NCBI GenBank assembly: GCA_031272655.1
Contig: JAISTJ010000171.1
Span: 1-8,189, forward strand
Source: Tannerella sp.
GTDB lineage: Bacteria; Bacteroidota; Bacteroidia; Bacteroidales; Tannerellaceae
Reading direction: 5' to 3'
DNA length: 8,189 nucleotides
Shown here: positions 1-6,367 of the stretch, in pieces
Position numbering within the stretch: the first letter of the stretch is position 1
How the letters are laid out: every line of letters begins with the position of its first letter
The notes under the pieces: generated by a model
The model's database searches: none
Seen by the model: the letters and a program-made list of their open reading frames with translations, nothing else
What the model was told of the DNA's origin: nothing
Made by a program: the position numbers and the translations under genes

Positions 1-1556
1 GTCGGGATGATGAGGACTTGGCCTATTTGGAGTTTGGTGGTGGTTAGGCCGTTTGCTTCTTGGATTTGTTTGGCTGAGATGCCCGGGTAACGCTTGGCTA
101 TCAAATATAGGGAATCGCCGGACTTAACGATGTATGTTCCGCTTCCGCCTGCAGACAACACCGCCGCCGTAGTTGTTTTTTGGGTTTCTTGAGTTTTTTT
201 GGTTGCATTGTTTGAGGTGGCTGTAGCTGTTGTTGCTGCTTTGGATGTTGTAACCGGCGCTTCGGCGAAGGCTATTCCGCCGTTGTCCACATAAACTTTC
301 AGTTTGCGGCCTATCGGCACCCGCCTGCCGCTCAAACCGTTCCAGCGGCGGAGGTCGGACGCCTTGACACCGTAGAGGTTGGCGATAGTATAGACCGTTT
401 CGCCTGCTTTTGATGTGTGCGTTATCTTCTGCATGCGGCTTTCGGGATGGGAAATATCAACGGGCGGGCACAACGCCAAAAGTTCATCATAACGATGGGT
501 GTAAACGCTATCTTCGTTGTCCATAAAGCTGAAAGTCTTGTCCAAAGGCAGTCGCAGGACGGATGGAGTAACGCCTCCCGGTATTATCTCCCTCTTATAC
601 TGGGGGTTATAGAAACGCACGGCTTCCTTGTCAATCTGAAGGATGTCGGCAATCTGGTCGAAATGGAGGTTGCGGCTGACGATGAGCGTATCTGTCGCCA
701 CCGAAAAGTCAGCCCTGACGGGGCAGAGGTTATGGTCGCAGTGATAAGTCATAATGTATGCCATAGCGATGTAAAGCGGTACATACGAGCGTGTTTCGCG
801 CGGCAAGTACTGGAACAGCCTCCAAAAATCGGTGCTGCCACCCGACCTGCGGATAGCTTTGTTGACGTTGCCCGGACCGCAGTTGTAGGCAGCGATTACG
901 AGCAGCCAGTCGCCGTAGAGGTCGTACATCTCGCGAAAGTAGCGGCAGGCGGCGTCGGTAGCTTTTTCGGGATCGAAGCGTTCGTCTATCAGGCTGTTGA
1001 TTTCGAGGCCATAGATTTTCCCCGTCGAAAGCATGAACTGCCACAATCCGGCCGCTCCGACCCGCGATTGCGCAATGGGGTCAAGGGCGCTCTCGACGAC
1101 GGCTAAGTATTTGAGTTCCAGAGGCAAATCGTTGGCGTCCAATTTTTCCTCTATCATAGGAAAGTAATAATCAGCCATTCCCATGATGAAACGCACCTTC
1201 TTTCGCAACTTAACTGCGTATCTATCAATACAATTACGCACTGAGGAGTTATATGTTACGGGCACCACGAACGGGAGCCGCGCAAGACGTTCTTTATAAA
1301 CGGAATCCGAGCAGTAAGGGTTTTCGTCCTCGTCGAGGCAAAAATCTTCGGGTTTGGTGAAATGTTTGACATGCCAGTTTTCAAGCAGGTTTTGCGTATT
1401 GATGTCGAAAGCGTCCGGCAAAAAACCGGTCAATGAATCTATCAACAAATCTGCATTTGTTGAGATTGTATCGGTTTCTTCTTCCCACTCTTCCTGCGCC
1501 ACGGCAAATGTCAGCGGGATAAATAGCATTAAAAAAATATATTTTATAACTTTCAT
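1..1556 (-). CDS. mltD: MltD-like membrane-bound lytic murein transglycosylase with LysM domains, 3' end beyond window
   Basis: This is an open reading frame of 518 codons running off the left edge, so the C-terminus is missing, probably only by a few residues. The start at 1556 gives a good signal peptide (hydrophobic residues 5-18, probable cleavage after AVA at residue 20), so the product is exported. Residues about 100-270 are a family 1 lytic transglycosylase (SLT) domain: AVVESALDP with the expected catalytic Glu155, GAAGLWQFM at 168-175, AAYNCGPGNVNKA at 222-234 and the LPRETRSYVP motif at 251-260. A degenerate LysM-like stretch lies at about 285-338. Clear LysM domains follow at about 380-423 and 474-518, separated by a Thr/Ala-rich linker (434-466). 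The enzyme cleaves peptidoglycan glycan strands to 1,6-anhydro products, and the LysM domains bind the glycan. It starts 12 bases after the DUF5683 stop codon, so it is probably the distal gene of the parAB transcript. The family is certain; the symbol is by similarity. Confidence 0.93.
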   Translation of the reverse strand, partial: MKVIKYIFLMLFIPLTFAVAQEEWEEETDTISTNADLLIDSLTGFLPDAFDINTQNLLENWHVKHFTKPEDFCLDEDENPYCSDSVYKERLARLPFVVPVTYNSSVRNCIDRYAVKLRKKVRFIMGMADYYFPMIEEKLDANDLPLELKYLAVVESALDPIAQSRVGAAGLWQFMLSTGKIYGLEINSLIDERFDPEKATDAACRYFREMYDLYGDWLLVIAAYNCGPGNVNKAIRRSGGSTDFWRLFQYLPRETRSYVPLYIAMAYIMTYHCDHNLCPVRADFSVATDTLIVSRNLHFDQIADILQIDKEAVRFYNPQYKREIIPGGVTPSVLRLPLDKTFSFMDNEDSVYTHRYDELLALCPPVDISHPESRMQKITHTSKAGETVYTIANLYGVKASDLRRWNGLSGRRVPIGRKLKVYVDNGGIAFAEAPVTTSKAATTATATSNNATKKTQETQKTTTAAVLSAGGSGTYIVKSGDSLYLIAKRYPGISAKQIQEANGLTTTKLQIGQVLIIP

Positions 1557-1568
1557 ACTATCAATTAT

Positions 1569-2273
1569 TTAAAAAGTAATACCTATATTCACAGCGTAAT
1601 ATCGCGAATGTCCGAGAGGATCAGGTCGAATCTCCGGCGTGAAGCGGAAAGAGATGTCGGGCGAGACGTCGAAATCGAACATCTGGGCGTCAACATAGGC
1701 GTCGGCAACGCAAATCAGGTAAAACGCGATGCTGAGGATAATGCTCAAATCGCGGTTGCGGCGGTAGAAATCCTTGCCGGACTTGAGATTGTTTTGAAAC
1801 ATTGAGTTACGGAAATAGTTCGCCGGATTGACGTTGGCGGGTACAAAATCCTGCCAACTCTGGCTCCAGTCTTCGGGATGTTCGCCGGTTGGATCGTTCT
1901 GATTATCAATGACTATATCAAAATAAGCCCTGCGGTAGTCGCTGTAGTTCTTGTTGTTCCACGTTATAGCGTAGAGAAAACCGCAGAAGCCGCCATAAAC
2001 GATCGGCAGTTTCCAGTACTGGCGGTTATAGACCTGCCCTACGCCGGGGAAAACGGCCGCTATCAGGTATGCGGTCTTGGGGTTGGGTTTGAAATGGGGC
2101 TTTACGGAGTCCTGCAAACTTGAATCTTCAAACTTCAAACTATCAACCGCAGTTTTCAAACTATCATCAACCTGAGTGTCCTGTGCATGTAGCGAACCTG
2201 CAAATCCTAACAACAACAAACTGATTATCAGGACTTTAACAGAGACTCTTATGATATGACACCGATTAGACAT
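1569..2273 (-). CDS. DUF5683 family exported/membrane protein
   Basis: The 234-residue protein begins with a signal sequence (hydrophobic residues 12-27, possible cleavage after LHA at residue 30). A Ser/Asp/Lys-rich stretch follows at 31-60, then the conserved core typical of DUF5683: KTAYLIAAVFPGVGQVYNRQYWK at about 66-88, written here as positions because of its length. Hydrophobic segments lie at about 67-82, 89-104 and 177-190, the last followed by DAYVDAQMFDFDVSP. The C-terminal strand-like end finishes in aromatic F. The start is fixed by tight packing: the parB stop and this ATG form TAAGGATG, which suggests translational coupling. In Bacteroidota this family is commonly found between parB and an MltD-type transglycosylase, as here. 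Its biochemical role is unknown, and an envelope-associated function is inference from the signal sequence, the hydrophobic segments and the neighbour. The spacer at 36-56 carries a DSLK-type repeat overlapping a period-7 DNA pattern. Confidence 0.85.
   Translation of the reverse strand: MSNRCHIIRVSVKVLIISLLLLGFAGSLHAQDTQVDDSLKTAVDSLKFEDSSLQDSVKPHFKPNPKTAYLIAAVFPGVGQVYNRQYWKLPIVYGGFCGFLYAITWNNKNYSDYRRAYFDIVIDNQNDPTGEHPEDWSQSWQDFVPANVNPANYFRNSMFQNNLKSGKDFYRRNRDLSIILSIAFYLICVADAYVDAQMFDFDVSPDISFRFTPEIRPDPLGHSRYYAVNIGITF
2114..2162. repeat. Degenerate period-7 repeat in the DUF5683 gene
   Basis: Read on the plus strand in 7-base steps, the stretch gives GCAAACT, TGAATCT, TCAAACT, TCAAACT, ATCAACC, GCAGTTT, TCAAACT. 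Two adjacent units are perfect, and a third identical one is in phase 21 bases on. On the coding (minus) strand it encodes the repeated DSLK region. Such Ser/Asp-rich spacers occur in this family anyway, so a link to the other arrays is uncertain. Confidence 0.45.
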
Positions 2274-2275
2274 CC

Positions 2276-3190
2276 TTATTTCATACGGTCAAGTAAACCT
2301 ATTATTTGTTCAAGTTTATCGTCTGATTCAAAGGGGATTGTGATTTTACCTTTCCCTCCTTCGCTGTAACTCAATTGCACTTTTGTTCCAAAAAACTGCG
2401 ACAGATGTTCTTTGAGGATTTTATATTCAGCGGTCAGTTTCTTTTTCTTCGCTGCTTCGACCGGCGGTTTGGCCGCTTCGTAAAGGCCTGTTTCGTTTAT
2501 GCCGCGGGCAATATCTTCAACCATACGCACCGAAAGCCCTTCTTTTAGAATACGCTCATTTAGAGCGAGTTGTATCTCCGGATCTTCTATTGAAAGCAAC
2601 GCGCGGGCGTGTCCCATATCTATGTTTTTGTTTTTGAGGCACACCTGAATCTCGGCGGGAAGCTTCAGCAGGCGCAGATAGTTGGTTATCGTAACGCGCT
2701 TCTTGCCTACCCGCGTCGCGAGTTGTTCCTGTGTCTCGCCCGATTCGTCGAGAAGTTTCTGGTAAGCGAGGGCTGTTTCGATAGCGCTAAGATCCTCACG
2801 TTGAATGTTTTCTATCAGCGCCATCTCCATCACATTCTCGTCTTTGGAGGTGCGCACATAAGCTGGAATGCGCTCCAGACCTGCAATCTTCGCAGCACGG
2901 TAACGCCGCTCGCCTGCAATGATAAAGTATTTGCCATCCTCTGCCTCTTTTACGGTGATCGGTTGGATGATGCCGTAACTGCGTATTGACGCGGCAAGTT
3001 CCTCAAGCGACTCCTCGTCAAAAACCGTGCGGGGCTGATTGGGATTAGGCTCAATCACGTCGAGGTCTATCTCGTTGAGCGACGACGAGCCGCCTGTGTT
3101 CAGTCCGTCCGGCGTCAAGAGCGCCTCAAGGCCTTGCCCAAGTCCCAGATTATCAATGCTTCTCCCTATCGGTTTCTTTATTTTTGCCAT
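2276..3190 (-). CDS. parB: Chromosome-partitioning protein ParB (Spo0J family)
   Basis: The protein has 304 residues, the normal length for a chromosomal ParB. The N-terminal domain carries the CTP-binding motifs: IIAGERRYRAAK at about 90-101 (box GERRxR) and ALIENIQREDL at 124-134. A helix-turn-helix follows (TQEQLATRVGKKRVTITNYL, about 153-172) and would bind parS. A Lys-rich linker (about 241-252) leads to a C-terminal dimerisation domain ending in LDRMK. ParB binds parS near the replication origin, spreads along DNA as a CTP-dependent clamp, and stimulates the ATPase of ParA. It lies 22 bases downstream of parA in the same direction and ends 2 bases before DUF5683, so it is an internal operon gene. 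No ribosome binding site is obvious: the spacer is A-rich, as is usual in Bacteroidota. The start at 3190 gives the MAKIKKPIGRSIDNLGLGQGL N-terminus expected of the family, including the ParA-contacting LGxGL motif. Confidence 0.97.
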   Translation of the reverse strand: MAKIKKPIGRSIDNLGLGQGLEALLTPDGLNTGGSSSLNEIDLDVIEPNPNQPRTVFDEESLEELAASIRSYGIIQPITVKEAEDGKYFIIAGERRYRAAKIAGLERIPAYVRTSKDENVMEMALIENIQREDLSAIETALAYQKLLDESGETQEQLATRVGKKRVTITNYLRLLKLPAEIQVCLKNKNIDMGHARALLSIEDPEIQLALNERILKEGLSVRMVEDIARGINETGLYEAAKPPVEAAKKKKLTAEYKILKEHLSQFFGTKVQLSYSEGGKGKITIPFESDDKLEQIIGLLDRMK

Positions 3191-3212
3191 ACTTTCGTTT
3201 TTTGTTTTGTTT

Positions 3213-4004
3213 TTATTTGTTTGAGGTTTGAGGTTTCGTTCTTGCTTCTTTCTCCATCAACTCTTTGGCGAGTTGCAGGTGGTTGATAGCGCCTTTGGAA
3301 TCTACTTCGTAGAGGATAGCGGGCTTGCCGGTGCCGGCGGCCTCAATCAGTTTGACGTTGCGCTGGATGACTGTCGTGAAGACCAAATCCTGAAACAGCC
3401 GCTTTATCTCTTCGTAATACTGGTTTGCAACACGCAGGCGCGCGTCGTACATTGTTATTAAGAAACCCTCAATCTCCAGTTGCGGATTGAGTTTTGACTT
3501 GATTATCTTAATGGTATTCAGCAGTTTACTGATACCTTCGAGCGCAAAATATTCGCACTGGAAAGGGATAATCGTCGAATCGGACGCCGTCAGCGCATTG
3601 ACGGTGATAAGGCCAAGCGACGGCGAGCAGTCAATCAGGATATAGTCGTACTGTTCCTTGAGCGGAGCAAGCATGTTACGAAGCACGTACTCCCGTTTTT
3701 CGAGGTTAAGCATCTCTATTTCAGCGCCTACAAGGTCTATATGCGACGGGAAGATGTCCAAGTTATCCATCTCCGATTTGATGATTGCTTCCGACGGGTT
3801 CAGGCCGTTTATAAGGCAGTCATAGATAGAGTATTGCAGCGTTTTGACGTCAATGCCGAAACCCGATGACGAGTTTGCCTGCGGATCAGCGTCCACCACA
3901 AGCACTTTCTTTTCGAGGGCTGCCAGCGAAGCTGCCAGGTTGATAGCGGTAGTCGTCTTACCGACCCCTCCCTTCTGATTTGCTAAAGCGATAATTTTAC
4001 CCAT
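3213..4004 (-). CDS. parA: Chromosome-partitioning ATPase ParA (Soj family)
   Basis: The 263-residue protein is a deviant Walker A ATPase. It shows KGGVGKTT at 11-18 with signature Lys11 and catalytic Lys16, the switch-like VVDADPQ at 36-42, and the Walker B strand YILIDCSPSLG at 121-131. It dimerises on ATP, binds DNA non-specifically on the nucleoid and is released by ParB, which moves parS regions apart. It heads the tightly spaced parA-parB-DUF5683-mltD run and has its own TATCTTTG promoter box about 35 bases upstream of the ATG. The last seven residues (KPQTSNK) are encoded by three CAAACNN heptamers that run to within a few bases of the stop codon. Relatives, as I recall them, end near the LAKELMEK helix, so this tail looks like a repeat-derived add-on without an obvious function. 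Plasmid-type ParA is less likely, because the downstream genes are chromosomal markers. Confidence 0.97.
   Translation of the reverse strand: MGKIIALANQKGGVGKTTTAINLAASLAALEKKVLVVDADPQANSSSGFGIDVKTLQYSIYDCLINGLNPSEAIIKSEMDNLDIFPSHIDLVGAEIEMLNLEKREYVLRNMLAPLKEQYDYILIDCSPSLGLITVNALTASDSTIIPFQCEYFALEGISKLLNTIKIIKSKLNPQLEIEGFLITMYDARLRVANQYYEEIKRLFQDLVFTTVIQRNVKLIEAAGTGKPAILYEVDSKGAINHLQLAKELMEKEARTKPQTSNK
3218..3238 (-). repeat. Three CAAACNN-type heptamers at the parA 3' end
   Basis: Read on the minus strand, this is CGAAACC, TCAAACC, TCAAACA in perfect 7-base phase, ending just before the parA stop codon. It is the same heptamer family as the larger array in prfC. It encodes most of KPQTSNK at the ParA C-terminus. 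Confidence 0.75.
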
Positions 4005-4038
4005 TCTCTTATATTTTGTTTATTTTTGTTTTTGGGTG

Positions 4039-4046
4039 CAAAGATA
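4039..4046 (-). promoter_or_regulatory. Bacteroidota-type -7 box of the parA promoter
   Basis: On the minus strand this reads TATCTTTG, an exact match to the Bacteroidota primary sigma factor box TAnnTTTG. It lies in the 65-base gap between the hydrolase stop codon and the parA start, which would give a leader of roughly 30 bases. I see no clear -33 TTTG at the expected distance. A perfect 10-base palindrome TTTCGCGAAA (4053-4062) sits immediately upstream, between the expected -33 and -7 positions. It could be an operator, but a palindrome of that length is common by chance. Confidence 0.65.
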
Positions 4047-4069
4047 CGAACTTTTCGCGAAACCGCATC

Positions 4070-4918
4070 TTACCTGTTGAAAACTCGGCGAAATTGTTGA
4101 AAACTCGGCGTCGTTTCCGTTTTATATGACCTTCCTATGCGTTTAACCGTAGCTAACGGGGTGAAAACATCGTGAAAAAAGGCCATCACAGCACCTTCAG
4201 CAACGGCTTTTTCAAGAATTTCAATCTTGGAGTACCATGAGAGCGACGGGTTGAGGTCGTAAGCCGAAATGCGCTCCGGAACAACCTGTGAGGCAAGAGG
4301 TATAATGTCGCCGGGGAAAATAAGCGGCGTGCCGTCGCCGGAACGAATAAACGCCGCTATCTGTCCGGGAGTATGGCCGTCGTATATCTTAAGGCTGAAG
4401 TTTTCGGATATAATTACTTCATTATCAATCAATTTCAACAAACAAGCATTTTCGAGAACAACCGTATTTGCGGGCAGGAATGAATCTTTTTCGAGCGGAT
4501 GCGGCTGTTTTTCTGTATCATTCTGACGCCGGCTAACCCAGTGAGTTGCATTCGGGAAAACAGGTTTGCCGGCTGCAACAGCCCCTCCGCAATGGTCAAA
4601 ATGCAGGTGGGTAAACACCACATCGGTTACTTCGGCAGGCTCAATGCCCGCTTCAGTCCTCAGTTTTTCGCATATATCGGCAAGCTCGTGAAACTGATAA
4701 TAGACAGCCGGCGCATCTTTGAGGCAGTCGCCGCCGACGCCCGGATCAATGACGATAACCCTTCCGCAGGCAGTCTTCACAACAGCCGTATTCATAGCTA
4801 AAACACACAGGTTGCGCTCATTAACAGGATAGCAACGACTCCACGAGACCTTAGGCACAGCCCCGAACATCGCCCCTCCGTCGGCATAAAATTTTCCCGT
4901 GTTAATTATCTGATACAT
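4070..4918 (-). CDS. Metallo-beta-lactamase-fold hydrolase
   Basis: The 282-residue protein has the full metal-binding set of the MBL fold: THLHFDH at 103-109 (His104, His106, Asp108, His109), GHTPGQ at 181-186 (His182), the GD bridging Asp204, and a late His249 in FFHDV. This is a dinuclear zinc-type hydrolase of the broad glyoxalase II / lactonase / AHL-lactonase-like group. The substrate cannot be told from sequence. No signal peptide is seen, so it is probably cytoplasmic. The start at 4918 overlaps the end of the DUF4924 gene by 17 bases, which indicates co-transcription and probable translational coupling. The last residues (about PSFQQFRRVFNR) come from a 16-base sequence present twice with a 20-base period. 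The second copy is read in another frame and leads to the stop codon, so the C-terminal tail looks recently altered. Confidence 0.85.
   Translation of the reverse strand: MYQIINTGKFYADGGAMFGAVPKVSWSRCYPVNERNLCVLAMNTAVVKTACGRVIVIDPGVGGDCLKDAPAVYYQFHELADICEKLRTEAGIEPAEVTDVVFTHLHFDHCGGAVAAGKPVFPNATHWVSRRQNDTEKQPHPLEKDSFLPANTVVLENACLLKLIDNEVIISENFSLKIYDGHTPGQIAAFIRSGDGTPLIFPGDIIPLASQVVPERISAYDLNPSLSWYSKIEILEKAVAEGAVMAFFHDVFTPLATVKRIGRSYKTETTPSFQQFRRVFNR
4075..4110. repeat. Tandem 16-base duplication (20-base period) at the hydrolase 3' end
   Basis: TGTTGAAAACTCGGCG occurs at 4075-4090 and again, identical, at 4095-4110, separated by AAAT. The 20-base period is not a multiple of three, so the two copies encode different peptides (TPSFQQ and RRVFNR). 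It overlaps the last 12 codons of the hydrolase gene. Confidence 0.9.
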
Positions 4919-5441
4919 TGATATTTGCGTGATATTTACTTGCTAAAAAAGACAGCATAGTAGTAATCCGGTGAATAGCGTCCGATGTTTCGGGGGTTAT
5001 CTCTTTGCCCTGCATCATAAGCAGCAGGAATCCATAAACGCCTGTCAGACAGGTTTCTATCTCCGACATCGCCTCCCCACCCGACTTTGCACGCAGTTGC
5101 ACTATGTCCGGCAACGCCTGATAATACAGCCCCTCGTAAACTTGTTCATTAGGCGTTTTCAGGAGTTTGCCGTGCAACTCCTGAAGCTCGGCCACAACAT
5201 CACTAATTATCTTGATATGGCCTTTTTCAGTAACGCCTTCGTCACGCATCATCTTGCATAACGACGCATACCACTGATGGATTTCTTCCATAACATCCTC
5301 AGGTTGAGAGTATTGCGTAACGATTCGCTTTTTGACAATATCCATGTCAGCCCCGCAGGCCCTAAGCAAATCTTCTATCTGCCACATATATAATACATAC
5401 TCAACGATATTTTCCTCTTTCTTTTGCCTTGCAACCATCAT
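4902..5441 (-). CDS. DUF4924 family protein
   Basis: This is a 179-residue (or 178-residue) protein matching the Bacteroidota family DUF4924, whose function is unknown. Family-like features are the N-terminus ARQKKEENIVEYVLYMWQIEDLLRA, QWYASLCKMMRDEGVTEKGH in the middle, ALPDIVQLRAKSGG, and the helical C-terminal IETCLTGVYGFLLLMMQGKEI (each longer than or near 20 residues, given as landmarks only). It looks all-helical and soluble, with no signal peptide. The frame is open further upstream to 5558, but that extension overlaps the start of rfbD and both promoter boxes. I therefore chose the paired ATG ATG at 5441/5438, directly downstream of a TATCTTTG box. This is the first gene of a leftward unit and overlaps the hydrolase start by 17 bases. 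The neighbourhood with rfbD and prfC is one I recall from Bacteroidales genomes. Confidence 0.85.
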   Translation of the reverse strand: MMVARQKKEENIVEYVLYMWQIEDLLRACGADMDIVKKRIVTQYSQPEDVMEEIHQWYASLCKMMRDEGVTEKGHIKIISDVVAELQELHGKLLKTPNEQVYEGLYYQALPDIVQLRAKSGGEAMSEIETCLTGVYGFLLLMMQGKEITPETSDAIHRITTMLSFLASKYHANINVSDN

Positions 5442-5458
5442 CGAATCAAATTTTGGCG

Positions 5459-5466
5459 CAAAGATA
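5459..5466 (-). promoter_or_regulatory. -7 box for the leftward DUF4924-hydrolase unit
   Basis: The minus strand reads TATCTTTG, an exact TAnnTTTG match, 17 bases upstream of the first ATG at 5441. The implied leader is very short, about 10-15 bases, and contains no Shine-Dalgarno sequence. No convincing -33 TTTG is seen. The position supports the short start for the DUF4924 gene. Confidence 0.6.
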
Positions 5467-5478
5467 ATTATTTTTTTG

Positions 5479-5486
5479 TACTTTTG
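5479..5486 (+). promoter_or_regulatory. -7 box for the rightward rfbD-prfC unit
   Basis: The plus strand reads TACTTTTG, an exact TAnnTTTG match, 26 bases before the rfbD ATG. A possible -33 TTTG lies at 5452-5455, with 23 bases between, slightly longer than usual. The box is only 12 bases from the opposing box at 5459-5466, so the two promoters are back to back and share DNA. Confidence 0.6.
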
Positions 5487-5512
5487 CAGTTTGTAAGAAT
5501 ACTTTTTGTAAT

Positions 5513-6367
5513 ATGAAAATACTTGTAACAGGTGCAAACGGCCAACTTGGTGCAGCATTACGTAAGATTGAAGCCCCTGCCGAAATGTTTTTCACCGACG
5601 TTGATACATTGAATATTTGCGACAGGGATGCCGTTGAATCATTTATGCGCTCAAACAGGGTGGATACGGTAGTGAATTGCGCGGCATATACGGCTGTGGA
5701 TAAGGCGGAAGACTGTCCCGACGAGTGCATGCGCATCAATCGCGACGCCGTGCAAAATCTCGGCGCGGTTGCGGCAAGCATCGGCGCTAAAGTGATACAT
5801 ATCTCGACCGATTATGTGTTTGACGGCCTCAGCGCCCGACCCTACCGCGAAGACGACGCCGTTAATCCCACGTCGGTCTATGGTGCGACCAAGCTTGCAG
5901 GCGAGCAGGCGCTGGCTGCGGTCTGCAACGATCATATCATTATCCGGACGGCATGGCTTTATTCCGAAACCGGCAATAATTTTGTCAAAACGATGCTCCG
6001 GCTTGGCGCAGAGCGGGGAGTGGTCGGCGTTGTAACAGACCAGCGCGGCACGCCTACGTATGCTGCCGACCTCGCTTCGGCAGTCGTTAAGATATTGTTT
6101 TCGGGGAAGTTCGTGCCCGGTATTTATCATTATACCGACGCCGGAGAGTGCTCTTGGTACGATTTTGCAGTGAGAATTTTTGCTTTGGCAGGTTTGAAAT
6201 GCAAGGTAAATCCCTTAACCACAGCAGAATACCCCACCCGCGCTTCAAGGCCCGCCTACAGCGTCCTCGACAAATCCAAAATCAACACAGTTTACGGCAT
6301 CGTCCCGCCCCAATGGGAAGAGAGCCTCGAACGTTTTATCAGGCAATATTTGAAAATAAAAATATGA
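5513..6367 (+). CDS. rfbD: dTDP-4-dehydrorhamnose reductase (RmlD/RfbD)
   Basis: The 284-residue protein catalyses the last step of dTDP-L-rhamnose synthesis, the NAD(P)H-dependent reduction of dTDP-4-keto-L-rhamnose, in the cytoplasm. It is an extended short-chain dehydrogenase with TGANGQLG at 6-13 (nucleotide-binding glycine motif), [12 protein letters not shown] at 55-66, the STDYVFDG motif at 98-105 (Thr99), the catalytic YGATK at 123-127 (Tyr123, Lys127), RTAWLYS at 145-151 and the substrate-side [10 protein letters not shown] at 179-188. Length and motifs are normal for RmlD. The ATG at 5513 begins exactly at the first beta strand (MKILVTG), 26 bases after a TAnnTTTG box. Its stop overlaps the prfC start as ATGA. 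The other rml genes are not in the window, so the dTDP-rhamnose set is split, as is often seen. Confidence 0.95.
   Translation: MKILVTGANGQLGAALRKIEAPAEMFFTDVDTLNICDRDAVESFMRSNRVDTVVNCAAYTAVDKAEDCPDECMRINRDAVQNLGAVAASIGAKVIHISTDYVFDGLSARPYREDDAVNPTSVYGATKLAGEQALAAVCNDHIIIRTAWLYSETGNNFVKTMLRLGAERGVVGVVTDQRGTPTYAADLASAVVKILFSGKFVPGIYHYTDAGECSWYDFAVRIFALAGLKCKVNPLTTAEYPTRASRPAYSVLDKSKINTVYGIVPPQWEESLERFIRQYLKIKI

Noticed and set aside
417..1106. Long plus-strand open frame of 229 codons
   Set aside because: It lies wholly antisense to the transglycosylase domain, whose conserved motifs prove the minus-strand frame. The predicted product has no recognisable domain.
1955..1970. Possible parS site: TGTTCCACGT matches the left 10 bases of the consensus
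   Set aside because: The right arm does not match, so there is no palindrome. The bases are explained by the ITWNN codons of DUF5683. No full parS site was seen in the window.
5442..5558. Upstream extension of the DUF4924 frame by 39 codons
   Set aside because: It covers both divergent promoter boxes and the rfbD start, and its sequence does not fit the family N-terminus.
5651..6130. Minus-strand open frame of 159 codons within rfbD
   Set aside because: It is antisense to the intact RmlD motifs and has no independent support.
6148..6363. Upstream extension of the prfC frame by 72 codons
   Set aside because: It overlaps the rfbD coding sequence in another frame and does not resemble RF3. 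The ATG at 6364 gives the family N-terminus.
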